Position numbers and translations under genes: made by a program. The notes under the pieces are model-generated. The model saw only the letters and a program-made list of their open reading frames with translations, did no database searches and was not told the DNA's origin. A DNA stretch of 64,000 nucleotides from Caldimonas tepidiphila (lineage in GTDB: Bacteria > Pseudomonadota > Gammaproteobacteria > Burkholderiales > Burkholderiaceae_C): the NCBI RefSeq assembly GCF_003569765.1, contig NZ_QXMG01000001.1, forward strand, positions 1 through 64,000, written 5' to 3'. Below are positions 18,258 through 32,698 of the stretch, piece after piece. How positions within the stretch are numbered: the first letter of the stretch is position 1; each line of letters opens with the position of its first letter.

Positions 18258-19061
18258 TCAGATTGTCCCTGCAGTGGCGGGCGCGCCGAGCGCGGACTGC
18301 GCTGCCGCACGCCCGCGGGGACCCTGGAAGTACTCGCGCACCCAGGGGTCGTCGTGACGCTCGACGCGCGCCACCGTGTCGGCCACGAGCATGCGCCGCT
18401 GCGCGAGCACCGCGACGCGGTCGCAGACGGTGTAGATCGTGTCGAGGTCGTGCGTGACGATGAAGACCGTGACGCCGAGGCTGTCGCGCAGCGTGCGCAC
18501 GAGCCGGTCGAAGGCGGCCGCGCCGATCGGGTCGAGCCCGGCGGTGGGCTCGTCGAGGAACAGCAGCTCGGGGTCGAGCGCCAGCGCGCGCGCCAGCGCC
18601 GCGCGCTTGACCATGCCGCCCGACAGCTGCGAGGGCAGCTTGCCGGCGGCCGCGGCCGGCAGGCCTGCGAGCGCGATCTTCAGCCCCGCGAGCCGCTCCA
18701 GCCAGGCCTCGGACAGGCGGTGGTGCTCGCGCAGCGGCACCATCACGTTCTCGGCCACCGTCAGCGACGAGAACAGCGCGCCGTTCTGGAACAGCACGCC
18801 GCAGCGCCGCTGCAGCGCCGCGCGTTCCGCGTCGCGGCGGCCGAGCACCTCCTCGCCGAAGACGCGGATGCTGCCGCCCGCCGGCTCGTTGAGCCCGACG
18901 ATCGAGCGCATCAGCACCGACTTGCCGGTGCCCGAGCCGCCGACGACGCCCAGGATCTCGCCGCGGCGCACGTCGAGGTCCAGCCCCTCGTGCACCACCT
19001 GCGAGCCGAAGCGGTTGTGCAGGCCCCGCACCTCGATGATGTGGTCCGCGGGCCCGCTCAC
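18258..19061 (-). CDS. ABC ATP-binding protein of MCE lipid transporter (MlaF-like)
   Basis: A 267-residue ATPase with Walker A GGSGTGKSVLMR, signature LSGGMVKRAALARAL, Walker B LLFLDEPTAGLDPIGAAAFD and an H-loop VTHDLDTIYTVCDRVAVL. The KSVLMR P-loop and MVKRAALARA signature are typical of MlaF/MKL-type MCE-transporter ATPases. It starts with GTG at 19061, six bases after GGGGAGG; no better ATG is present. The C-terminal VREYFQGPRGRAA tail is the family's regulatory handshake region. It powers the MlaE-like permease encoded just upstream. Confidence 0.9.
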   Translation of the reverse strand: MSGPADHIIEVRGLHNRFGSQVVHEGLDLDVRRGEILGVVGGSGTGKSVLMRSIVGLNEPAGGSIRVFGEEVLGRRDAERAALQRRCGVLFQNGALFSSLTVAENVMVPLREHHRLSEAWLERLAGLKIALAGLPAAAAGKLPSQLSGGMVKRAALARALALDPELLFLDEPTAGLDPIGAAAFDRLVRTLRDSLGVTVFIVTHDLDTIYTVCDRVAVLAQRRMLVADTVARVERHDDPWVREYFQGPRGRAAAQSALGAPATAGTI

Positions 19062-19086
19062 GGCTGCCTCCCCCGGCGCGGCGCCC

Positions 19087-20202
19087 TCATATGTCGAGCT
19101 CCAGGTAGAAGAGCGCGGCGAGCGCGTCGACCAGGATCACCGTGAAGATCGACTGCACGACGCTCGAGGTGGTGTGCGCACCGACCGACTCGGCGCTGCC
19201 CGAGACCTTGAAGCCCTCCAGACAGCCGATCGACGCGATCAGGAAGGCGAACACCGGCGCCTTGCTCATGCCGACCCAGAAGTGGTCGATCACGGTGGTG
19301 GCCTGGAAGCGCGAGACGAACAGCGCCGGCGAGATGTCGAGCGCGAGCATGCCGACGATCGCGCCGCCGAACACGCCCGCCATCATCGCGATGAAGGTCA
19401 GCAGCGGCATCGCGACGAGCAGCGCGAGCACGCGCGGCAGCGCCAGCACCTCGATCGGCGACAGGCCGAGCGTGCGGATCGCGTCGACCTCCTCGCGCGC
19501 CTTCATCGAGCCGATCTGCGCGGTGAAGGCGCTGCCGGAGCGCCCCGCGACCATGATCGCGGTCAGCAGCACGCCGAACTCGCGCAGGAAGGAGATGCCG
19601 AGCAGCTCGACCGTGAACACGGTGGCGCCGAACTCGCGCAGCACCGTCGCGCCGAGGAAGGCCACCACCGCGCCGATCGAGAAGCTCAGCAGCGCGACGA
19701 TCGGCACCGCGTCGAGCCCGGCCTGCTCGATGTGGAACACGAGCGAGGTCACGCGCCAGCGGCGCGGCCGCGGCAGCGTGCGCGCGAGCGCCGAGAGGAT
19801 CAGCCCGACGAAGCCGAGCAGCGCGAGCGTGTCGCGCACGAAGGTCGCCACCGCGCGGCCGGCATGGGCCAGCACGTCGGCAAGGCCGTTGGTCGGCGCG
19901 GCATGCGCGGGCGGCGTTTCGCCGGCGCGCGCCACCGCCGCGAGCAGCGCGCGCTGCGGCTCGCTCCACGAGCCGTCGGCGCCCTCGGGCGAGGCGCCGA
20001 GCTCGAGCAGCAGGCTCGCGCCGGCGGTGTCGAGGCGGCCGAGGCCGCGCGCGTCGATCGCCCGCGCCCCCGCGTCGCCCGGGGCGAGCGCGCGTGCCGC
20101 GCCGAGCAGCCGCGGCAGGTGGTCGAGCGTCCAGTCGCCGGCGACCACGAGCCGGTCGCCCGCGGCGCCGCGCTCGAGGCGGAGACTTCCGGGTTCGGAC
20201 AT
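19087..20202 (-). CDS. MlaE-type permease fused to an N-terminal STAS-like domain
   Basis: A 371-residue protein. Residues 1-85 look like a STAS domain (DWTLDHLPRLL, IDARGLGRLDTAGASLLLEL), and the rest is a MlaE permease: FHIEQAGLDAVPIVALLSFSIGAVVAFLGA, REFGVLLTAIMVAGRSGSAFTAQIGSMK, and the closing FLELDI-type end. In the Mla system the STAS protein MlaB is separate; here it is fused to the permease, a known arrangement in several Proteobacteria. The gene begins the MCE operon; its stop lies 25 bases before the ATPase start. It should sit in the inner membrane and move phospholipids or other hydrophobic molecules. Confidence 0.9.
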   Translation of the reverse strand: MSEPGSLRLERGAAGDRLVVAGDWTLDHLPRLLGAARALAPGDAGARAIDARGLGRLDTAGASLLLELGASPEGADGSWSEPQRALLAAVARAGETPPAHAAPTNGLADVLAHAGRAVATFVRDTLALLGFVGLILSALARTLPRPRRWRVTSLVFHIEQAGLDAVPIVALLSFSIGAVVAFLGATVLREFGATVFTVELLGISFLREFGVLLTAIMVAGRSGSAFTAQIGSMKAREEVDAIRTLGLSPIEVLALPRVLALLVAMPLLTFIAMMAGVFGGAIVGMLALDISPALFVSRFQATTVIDHFWVGMSKAPVFAFLIASIGCLEGFKVSGSAESVGAHTTSSVVQSIFTVILVDALAALFYLELDI

Positions 20203-20304
20203 CCGGTTAGCCTACCGCATTCGGCGTGCCGGCTGCGGTGCAGGTGCCCGCGGCCTCCCCGCGCCCCGGTGGGGCGGCGTGGTAGCGCCGCAACGGCGCG
20301 GAGA

Positions 20305-21227
20305 TCAGGCGCAGTTCGCAGCCCGGCCCGCGCGCCGCGCCGCGGCGACGCGCGAGGGCGGGCGCTGCAGCAAGCCGCCGATCCACGCCGCGCAGTCCAC
20401 CAGCGCGTCGAGGTCGACGCCGGTGTCGGCGCCGAGCCCGTGCAGCAGGTACACCACCTCCTCGGTCGCGACGTTGCCCGAGGCGCCCTTCGCATAGGGG
20501 CAGCCCCCGAGGCCCGCGACCGAGCTGTCGAAGGTGCGCAGCCCGAACTGGAAGGAGGCGTGGATGTTCGCGATCGCCATGCCCCAGGTGTCGTGGTAGT
20601 GGCCGGCGAGTTTCTCGACGGGCACGCGCTTCGCGACCGCCTCCAGCATCGCGAGGATCGTGCGCGGGTTGCCGACGCCGATCGTGTCGCCGAGCGAGAC
20701 CTCGTGGCAGCCCAGCTCGAAGAGCCGCTGCGCGACCTCGGCGGTCCTCCCTGGATCGATCGCGCCCTCGTAGGGACAGCCGACCACGCAGGACACGTAG
20801 CCGCGCACGCGCACGCCGCGCTGCCTCGCGTCGAGCAGGATCGGCTCGAAGCGCGTGATCGATTCCTCGATCGAGCAGTTGATGTTCTTCTGCGAGAAGG
20901 CCTCGGAGGCCGCCGCGAACACCGCCACCTCCTTCGCGCCCGCCGCCACCGCCGCCTCGTAGCCCTTCATGTTGGGCGCGAGCACCGGGTAGTTCACACC
21001 GGGGAAGCGCTCGGCCGAGGGCAGCCCGGCCATGACCTCGGCGTGGTCGCCCATCTGCGGCACCCAATTCGGCGACACGAAGGCGGTGGCCTCGATGTCC
21101 CTGAGCCCCGCGGCGGCGAGCCGTTCGATCAGCTCGAGCTTGACCGCCGTCGGCACCGGCTGCTTCTCGTTCTGCAGCCCGTCGCGCGGCCCGACCTCGA
21201 CGATGCGGACCTTTTCAGCCGCCGCGC

Positions 21228-21231
<4 letters not shown>
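20305..21231 (-). CDS. mvaB: Hydroxymethylglutaryl-CoA lyase
   Basis: A 308-residue TIM-barrel lyase that cleaves HMG-CoA into acetyl-CoA and acetoacetate, the last step of leucine degradation. It shows VEVGPRDGLQNE at residues 11-22 (catalytic Arg-Asp), HYHDTWGMAIAN with metal-binding histidines, and GLGGCPYAKGASGNVATEEVVY, which carries the catalytic cysteine and the family signature. Its ATG overlaps the mccA stop codon (ATGA), so it is translated with the carboxylase. It is the final gene of the ivd-mccB-hydratase-mccA-mvaB operon. The C-terminal 20 residues are alanine/arginine-rich and variable. Confidence 0.95.
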
Positions 21232-23220
<1,989 letters not shown>

Positions 23221-23228
<8 letters not shown>

Positions 23229-23352
23229 GGCTCGTCTCCATCGGGCTGAAATCGCCTTCATGCGCCGCGCGCATCAGGCAATCTGGCTTCGCCGCAAGAC
23301 CGGCTGCGCCGGCCTTGTCACCGCGGTTGGCGATCAGGATCTTCGTGAACAT
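23221..23352 (-). pseudogene. Duplicated mccA start: 43-codon relic or leader ORF
   Basis: Between the hydratase and mccA a short frame begins ATG with AAGGAG eight bases upstream and reads MFTKILIANRGD before diverging into a 31-residue unrelated tail. The first twelve residues match the mccA N-terminus at ten positions, and about 29 of 35 nucleotides agree (23318-23352 versus 23194-23228), so a piece of a biotin-carboxylase start was duplicated or left by deletion. The frame ends at TGA (23221-23223), five bases inside the mccA start, so its translation may be coupled to mccA. It can be read as a pseudogene remnant or as a leader peptide. I favour remnant. Confidence 0.7.
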
Positions 23353-23365
23353 GCTCTGGTCTCCT

Positions 23366-24160
23366 TCAGCCCATCCAGCCCGGCGAGCGCTTTTCCAGGA
23401 AGGCGGCCAGGCCCTCCTTCGCCTCGGGTGTCGCGCGCAGCCGCGCGATGCGCTCGGCGGTGTCGAGCACCACCTCGTCGCCGACCGGCCGGTTCGCGAC
23501 CGCGCGGATCAGGTCGGTGGCCGCCGCCTGCGACAGCGGCCCGCCGGCGAGCAGCGCGTCGACGATCTGCTGCACCGCGGCGTCGAGCGCCTCGGGCTCG
23601 ACCACCTCGTGCGCGAGGCCGAGCTCGCGCGCGCGCGCCGCCGGGATGCGCTCTGCCGTCTGGAAGTAGCGGTAGGCCTGGCGCTCGCCGATGGCGCGGA
23701 TCACGTAGGGGCTGATTGCCGCCGGGATCAGGCCGAACTTCACTTCCGAGGTCGCGAACACCGCGCGCTCGGAGGCGACGCAGATGTCGCAGGCCGACGC
23801 CAGGCCCATGCCGCCGCCCAGCGCGGCGCCGTGCACGCGCGCGACGGTCGGCTTGCGGCATTCGGACAGCGTGCGGAACAGCCCGGCGAGGTGGCGCGCG
23901 TCCGCCAGGTTCTCCTCGAAGGACGCCGCGCCCTGGCGCTGCATCCAGTTCAGGTCCGCGCCGGCCGAGAAGCTTTTTCCCCGGCCCGCGAGCACCAGCA
24001 CGCGCGTGCCGGCGTCGGCGTCGAGCGCGCGCAAGGCGCCCGTGAGCTCGGCGATCAGCTGCTCGTCGAAGGCGTTGTGCAACTCCGGCCGGTTCATCCA
24101 CAGCCAGATCACGCCGTGCGGGCGCTGCTCGATCTCGATGGTCTTGAAGTGCAGGGTCAT
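23366..24160 (-). CDS. liuC: Methylglutaconyl-CoA hydratase-like enoyl-CoA hydratase
   Basis: A 264-residue crotonase-fold enzyme. The oxyanion-hole sequences are GRGKSFSAGADLNWM (about 60-74) and HGAALGGGMGLASACD (about 108-123), with a downstream glutamate region SEVKFGLIPAAISPYV typical of hydratases. In this operon, between mccB and mccA, it should hydrate 3-methylglutaconyl-CoA to HMG-CoA. Specificity is inferred from position, since many crotonases look alike. It starts ten bases after mccB stops and is followed by the short duplicated mccA start. Confidence 0.85.
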   Translation of the reverse strand: MTLHFKTIEIEQRPHGVIWLWMNRPELHNAFDEQLIAELTGALRALDADAGTRVLVLAGRGKSFSAGADLNWMQRQGAASFEENLADARHLAGLFRTLSECRKPTVARVHGAALGGGMGLASACDICVASERAVFATSEVKFGLIPAAISPYVIRAIGERQAYRYFQTAERIPAARARELGLAHEVVEPEALDAAVQQIVDALLAGGPLSQAAATDLIRAVANRPVGDEVVLDTAERIARLRATPEAKEGLAAFLEKRSPGWMG

Positions 24161-24170
24161 GGCCGGCTCC

Positions 24171-25778
<1,608 letters not shown>

Positions 25779-25789
25779 CGCGCGGTCCT

Positions 25790-26962
25790 TCAGTTCGTCT
25801 CTGCAAAGAGCTCGCGGCCGATCAGCATGCGGCGGATCTCGCTGGTGCCCGCACCGATCTCGTAGAGCTTGGCGTCGCGCCACAGGCGGCCCACCGGGTA
25901 CTCGTTGGTGTAGCCCACACCGCCGAGCGCCTGGATCGCCTCGCCGGCCATCCAGGTCGCCTTCTCGGCCGAATACAGGATCGCGCCCGCGGCGTCCTTG
26001 CGCAGCGTGCGCGCATGGTCCGCCCGGTCGCAGGCCTGGCCGACCGCGTAGACGTAGGCGCGGCAGGCCTGGAAGGTGGTGTACATGTCGGCGAGCTTGC
26101 CCTGCATCAACTGGAACTCGCCGATGCTCTGGCCGAACTGTTTTCTCTCGTGCAGGTAGGGCACGACCACGTCGAGGCAAGCGGCCATGATGCCGAGCGG
26201 CCCGCCCGACAGCACCGCGCGCTCGTAGTCCAGCCCGCTCATCAGCACCTTCGCGCCGTTGCCCACGCCGCCGAGCACGTTCTCCTCGGGCACCTCGCAG
26301 TCCTCGAAGAAGAGCGGGTAGGTGTTGGAGCCGCGCATGCCGAGCTTGTCGAGGTGGGTGCCGTGCGTGAAGCCCTGGAAGCCCTTCTCGACGATGAAGG
26401 CCGTCATGCCGCGCGCGCCGGCGTTGACGTCGGTCTTCGCGTAGACGATCAGCGTGTCGGCGTCGCCGCCGTTGGTGATCCACATCTTGCTGCCGTTGAG
26501 CACGTAGCGGTCGCCTTTTTTATCCGCGCGCAGCTTCATGCTCACCACGTCGGAGCCGGCGTTGGGCTCGCTCATCGCCAGCGCCCCGACATGCTCGCCG
26601 CTCACGAGCTTCGGCAGGTACTTCGCCTTCTGCGCGGCATTGCCGTTGCGGTGGATCTGGTTGACGCACAGGTTGGAGTGCGCGCCGTAGGACAGGCCCA
26701 CCGAGGCGCTGGCGCGGCTGATCTCCTCCATCGCCACCATGTGCGCGAGGTAGCCCATGTTGGTGCCGCCGTATTCCTCGGAGACCGTCATGCCGAGCAC
26801 GCCGATCTCGCCCATCTTGCGCCACAGGTCGGCCGGGAACTCGTTGACACGGTCGATCTCGGCCGCGCGCGGCGCGATGTCGTTCTGCGCGAAGTCGCGC
26901 ACCGCGTCGCGCAGCGCGGCGATGTCCTCGCCGAGCGGGAAGGAAAAGGTGGATTCGAACAT
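25790..26962 (-). CDS. ivd: Isovaleryl-CoA dehydrogenase
   Basis: A 390-residue flavoprotein acyl-CoA dehydrogenase: N-terminal helical domain, the FAD-binding [17 protein letters not shown] region, [19 protein letters not shown], and C-terminal [42 protein letters not shown]. The leaving catalytic glutamate in isovaleryl-type enzymes sits earlier in the fold (SGLDYERAV), as here, in place of the C-terminal one, supporting Ivd. It oxidises isovaleryl-CoA to 3-methylcrotonyl-CoA and passes electrons to ETF. First gene of the leu-degradation operon, with a divergent TetR gene and two operator-like repeats upstream. Confidence 0.93.
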   Translation of the reverse strand: MFESTFSFPLGEDIAALRDAVRDFAQNDIAPRAAEIDRVNEFPADLWRKMGEIGVLGMTVSEEYGGTNMGYLAHMVAMEEISRASASVGLSYGAHSNLCVNQIHRNGNAAQKAKYLPKLVSGEHVGALAMSEPNAGSDVVSMKLRADKKGDRYVLNGSKMWITNGGDADTLIVYAKTDVNAGARGMTAFIVEKGFQGFTHGTHLDKLGMRGSNTYPLFFEDCEVPEENVLGGVGNGAKVLMSGLDYERAVLSGGPLGIMAACLDVVVPYLHERKQFGQSIGEFQLMQGKLADMYTTFQACRAYVYAVGQACDRADHARTLRKDAAGAILYSAEKATWMAGEAIQALGGVGYTNEYPVGRLWRDAKLYEIGAGTSEIRRMLIGRELFAETN

Positions 26963-27014
26963 GGCGGTCTCCTGCGGTCTTTGTCGTGGAGGGGAGGCGG
27001 GTCCCCGGACGGAC

Positions 27015-27029
27015 TTGAGAACTACTCAG
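27015..27029. promoter_or_regulatory. Operator-like TTGAG-N5-CTCAG
   Basis: A near-perfect 15-base inverted repeat, 53 bases upstream of the ivd ATG. It differs in one base from the perfect repeat at 27143 near the TetR gene, with identical 5-base spacing. It probably marks where the divergent TetR protein represses the leucine-degradation promoter. Confidence 0.65.
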
Positions 27030-27142
27030 AAATCAGGGAAAACACCGGGACCGGAAGCCTTTTCGAAGCCGCGCCGGATCCCGCCCGTTTCCTCGATGCA
27101 GGAGAGAGCATAGGAGATGCCGGCAGGTGCCGCAAGCCGGAA

Positions 27143-27157
27143 TTGAGAGATCCTCAA
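27143..27157. promoter_or_regulatory. Operator-like TTGAG-N5-CTCAA
   Basis: A perfect inverted repeat (TTGAG, AGATC, CTCAA) 32 bases before the TetR gene start. Paired with the 27015 copy 128 bases away, it suggests control of both divergent promoters by the TetR protein. Confidence 0.7.
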
Positions 27158-27188
27158 CTCCGCGGTCGGCACGGGTAAGATCGCGGGC

Positions 27189-27929
27189 ATGAGTTCGATC
27201 CGAAGCGAAGCGGCCTCTCGCGGGCCGGATCCCGACGAGACGCCGGTGCGCCGCCGCGCGCCGGCGAGCGCGAAGTCCGAGCAGCGCGTGCGCGACATCC
27301 TGCGCGCGAGCCGCGAGGTGTTCTCCGAGCGCGGCTACGAGCGCGCGACGACCACCGAGATCGCGCAGCGCCTCGGCGTGTCGGAGGCGACCGTCTTCAC
27401 CTACTTCCGCGGCAAGCGCGAGCTGTGCGTGCGCGTGATCGGCGACTGGTACGACGAGATCATCGCGGCGATGGAGGGCGGCCTGCCGCGCGAGGCGCCG
27501 CTGCGCGCGCAGTTCGAGTTCATCGTGCGCACGCACCTGCGGCTGTTCCTGACCCATGGAAAGGGCATGTGCGCGCTGGTGCTGTCGGAGGGCCGCGCCA
27601 AGGGGCAGGAGCTCGGCGAGGCGGTGCAGCCGCTGCAGCGGCGCTACACCGCGCCGCTGATGGACCTGCTCGCGCGCGGGCAGGCCAGCGGCGAGATCCG
27701 CCGCGACGTGCCGCTGCGCCTCTTGCGCACGCTCGTGTTCGGCCCGATGGAGCACGTGCTGTGGGACGCGGTCGCGAGCGACAAGCCGGTGGACCTCGAC
27801 GCGACGGCCGACGCGCTCGTGGGCGTGCTGTGGTTCACCGTGCAGGCGCCGGACGCGGAGCTCGCCGCGCTGCGGCGGCTGCGCGGCGAGGTGGCCGACG
27901 CGCTGCGGCGTGCGGGGCCGCCGGCCTGA
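27189..27929 (+). CDS. TetR family regulator, probable leucine-degradation repressor
   Basis: A 246-residue TetR protein. The N-terminal 30 residues are a disordered basic extension; then the HTH domain: RDILRASREVFSERGYERATTTEIAQRLGVSEATVFTYFRGKRELC (about 37-82). The C-terminal domain is all-helical and should bind an acyl-CoA or related effector. It is divergent from ivd, and two matching inverted repeats (TTGAG-N5-CTCAR) lie in the 226-base gap. Comparative work in Betaproteobacteria describes a TetR regulator of this pathway called LiuQ; identity with it is likely from context but I cannot align it here. Confidence 0.85.
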   Translation: MSSIRSEAASRGPDPDETPVRRRAPASAKSEQRVRDILRASREVFSERGYERATTTEIAQRLGVSEATVFTYFRGKRELCVRVIGDWYDEIIAAMEGGLPREAPLRAQFEFIVRTHLRLFLTHGKGMCALVLSEGRAKGQELGEAVQPLQRRYTAPLMDLLARGQASGEIRRDVPLRLLRTLVFGPMEHVLWDAVASDKPVDLDATADALVGVLWFTVQAPDAELAALRRLRGEVADALRRAGPPA

Positions 27930-27945
27930 GGCACGCGGGCCGAAG

Positions 27946-27962
27946 GCGGGGTTGTTCCCCGC
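27946..27962 (+). terminator. Hairpin between convergent tetR and ppk2
   Basis: A 6-base-pair stem GCGGGG-TTGTT-CCCCGC lies between the convergent TetR stop (27929) and the PPK2 stop (27969). Symmetric placement suggests it serves both transcripts. It lacks a T-run. Confidence 0.5.
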
Positions 27963-27968
27963 GCAGGC

Positions 27969-29162
27969 TCAGAACCGCGGGCCCTGCTCGCCGCGCTCGT
28001 GGATCACGCTGGCACGGCCGACGATCAGCGGGTCGAGCGCGCCGATGCGGTCGAGGTCCTTCTTCGCGTAGGGCAGCTTGTGCAGCACGTAGCGCATCGC
28101 GCTCAGGCGCGCGCGCTTCTTGCAGTCCGACTTGATCACCGTCCACGGCGCCTCGGCGGTGTCCGTGTGGAAGAACATCGCCTCCTTGGCACGGGTGTAG
28201 TCGTCCCACTTGTCGAGCGAGGCCAGGTCCACGGGGCTGAGCTTCCACTGCTTGAGCGGGTGGGTCTGGCGCTCCTTGAATCGGCGGCGCTGCTCCTCGC
28301 GGCTGACCGAGAACCAGAACTTGATCAGCTGCACGCCGCTGTGCGCCAGCTGGCGCTCGAACTCGGGCGCTTGGCGCATGAACTCGATGTATTCCTCGTT
28401 GCTGCAGAAGCCCATCACGCGCTCGACGCCGGCGCGGTTGTACCAGCTGCGGTCGAACAGCACGATCTCGCCGGCGGTGGGCAGATGCTGCACATAGCGC
28501 TGGAAGTACCACTGGCCGCGCTCGACCTCGCTGGGCTTCTCCAGCGCGACGACGCGCGCGCCGCGCGGGTTGAGGTGCTCCATGAAGCGCTTGATCGTGC
28601 CGCCCTTGCCCGCGGCGTCGCGGCCCTCGAACAGGATCACGACGCGCTGGCCGGTCCTCTTGACCCAGGCCTGCAGCTTGAGCAGCTCGACCTGGAGCTG
28701 GTACTTCTGCTTCTCGTAGCTCTTGCGCGAGAGCCGGTTCAGATACGGGTAGGCGCCCTCGCGCCAGCCCGGCGCCAGCGTCTCGTCCGCAGGGCGGCCC
28801 CTGCCGCGGCGCACCGCCACCGGCTGCTCCAGCGCGTGCCGCAGCAGCGCCGCGTCGTCGGGTGAAGCACCCTCGAGCAGCGCCCGCAACGACTGCGCCA
28901 CGTCCTTCAGGCTCGCGCCGCACTCGCGCGCGCGATCCAGCACATCCTGCGTGGCACTCAGCAGCACCTGCCGCGCGGCGTCGGCGGCCTTGTCCGACTC
29001 GTGGCGGGCGAGATCCGCCTCGGTGCGCGGCGGCTCGACGCGGGCTTGCGGGGCGACACGGCGCGAGCCGCGCGTGCGTGCCGTCCTCGGCTCCGGCGCC
29101 ACGGCGGCCTCCGCACCGGCCCCGGCCTGCGCCGGCGGGTTCACGGTTTCGCTCATCGTCAT
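27969..29162 (-). CDS. ppk2: Polyphosphate kinase 2 family protein
   Basis: A 397-residue PPK2-type kinase. The P-loop-like Walker A GRDAAGKGGT is at 180-189 and the Walker B/lid region DRSWYNRAGVERVMGF follows from D237. Such enzymes transfer phosphate between polyphosphate and nucleotides (usually phosphorylating GDP, ADP or AMP from polyP). The catalytic core starts near residue 135; the first 130 residues form a low-complexity, charged extension with a helical segment, longer than in minimal PPK2. I use the ATG at 29162, which directly follows a GAGGGGGG run; an ATG two codons later is equally possible. Nucleotide preference cannot be read from sequence here. Confidence 0.88.
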   Translation of the reverse strand: MTMSETVNPPAQAGAGAEAAVAPEPRTARTRGSRRVAPQARVEPPRTEADLARHESDKAADAARQVLLSATQDVLDRARECGASLKDVAQSLRALLEGASPDDAALLRHALEQPVAVRRGRGRPADETLAPGWREGAYPYLNRLSRKSYEKQKYQLQVELLKLQAWVKRTGQRVVILFEGRDAAGKGGTIKRFMEHLNPRGARVVALEKPSEVERGQWYFQRYVQHLPTAGEIVLFDRSWYNRAGVERVMGFCSNEEYIEFMRQAPEFERQLAHSGVQLIKFWFSVSREEQRRRFKERQTHPLKQWKLSPVDLASLDKWDDYTRAKEAMFFHTDTAEAPWTVIKSDCKKRARLSAMRYVLHKLPYAKKDLDRIGALDPLIVGRASVIHERGEQGPRF

Positions 29163-29303
29163 CCCCCCTCTTCCCTGTCGTGGAACCGGGGCCGCCTCCT
29201 GCCGCAAGCGGGCCTTCCGGACAGGAAACGATGGTACCCGCCGCCCGGACGCGACACCTACCGGGGAATCACGACCGCCGTGTGACGGGCGGCGCAGCCG
29301 GCG

Positions 29304-31718
<2,415 letters not shown>

Positions 31719-32026
31719 GGCGTGGGGGATGGCGCGGACAGCGCAGGAAGAGGGCAAAGCAACCCGCCATTGTCCCAGCATGCGCCGCCCCCTGTCGCGG
31801 GATGGACACAGGGGACCGCCCCGCCCCCCGGCGAAGGGCAGTCCACAGGTGGCGCCGACGGCGGCGGCAGGCGAATTCCCGCAATTCCCCGCGCAACCCG
31901 ACGCGGCGTCGGTGTATGCACCGCAGCAGTGACTTTCGCGCGTTTTGCCCGCAGACTGCGCGGCTTCCGCCGGGCGGTTTCCCGAGAACCCGTCCGGCTC
32001 CTCACCCCGACTGCCGCCCGCCCGCG
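31719..32026. other. Divergent intergenic region, YgiQ / SGNH hydrolase
   Basis: 308 bases without a supported gene. The only structure I notice is a 7-base inverted repeat CCCCTGT-N12-ACAGGGG at 31789-31814. Divergent promoters must lie here, but I cannot pick out convincing -35/-10 pairs in this GC-rich DNA. Confidence 0.5.
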
Positions 32027-32698
32027 ATGCGCTCCTTCCTTCTCGTGCTGCTGTCCGCCCTCTTCCTGAACGCGCAGGCCGTGCCGCTGGCGGACGCCCC
32101 AGGGGCGGCGGAGCGCTGGGCCGAGAGCTTCGCGGGCTTCGACGAGGCCGACCGGCGCGCGCCGCCGCCGAGCGGCGGCGTGCTGTTCGTCGGCAGCTCG
32201 TCGATCCGGATGTGGGACGGGCTGGAGGCGAGCTTCGGCGACGGGCCGCCGGTGATCAAGCGCGGCTTCGGCGGCTCGCAGATGGCCGACTGCGCGCGGC
32301 ACCTCGAGCGGCTCGTCACGCGCTACCGGCCGCAGCAGGTCTTCGTCTACGCGGGCGAGAACGACCTCGCCGAGGGCCGCACGCCGCAGCAGGTGCTGGA
32401 GAGCTTCGCGTCCTTCGCCGACGGCGTGCAGCGCGCGCTGCCCGGCACGCGCATCGTCTACCTGTCGATCAAGCCCAGCCCGCTGCGCGAGGCGCTGCTG
32501 CCGCAGGTGCGCGAGGCGAACCGGCTGATCGAGCGCCACGTGGCGGCACGCCCGCACCTCGCCTACATCGACCTGCACACGCCGATGCTCGGCGCCGACG
32601 GCCGCCCCCGCGCGGAACTCTTCGGCGCGGACCGGCTGCACCTGAACGCTCAGGGCTACCGGCTCTGGCAGCAGCTCATCGCGGCGCACCTGCTCTGA
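32027..32698 (+). CDS. Secreted SGNH/GDSL-type hydrolase
   Basis: A 223-residue protein with a signal peptide ([20 protein letters not shown]). It carries the four SGNH blocks: GSSS (block I, catalytic Ser in [10 protein letters not shown] near 52-60), GFGGS (block II glycine), GEND (block III, Asn in [10 protein letters not shown]) and DRLHLN (block V catalytic Asp/His near the C-terminus). Such enzymes are periplasmic or exported esterases or acetyl hydrolases. The 3' end overlaps the convergent OpgC-like gene by 23 bases. Substrate unknown; deacylation of a cell-surface glycan is possible given the OpgC-like neighbour. Confidence 0.85.
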   Translation: MRSFLLVLLSALFLNAQAVPLADAPGAAERWAESFAGFDEADRRAPPPSGGVLFVGSSSIRMWDGLEASFGDGPPVIKRGFGGSQMADCARHLERLVTRYRPQQVFVYAGENDLAEGRTPQQVLESFASFADGVQRALPGTRIVYLSIKPSPLREALLPQVREANRLIERHVAARPHLAYIDLHTPMLGADGRPRAELFGADRLHLNAQGYRLWQQLIAAHLL

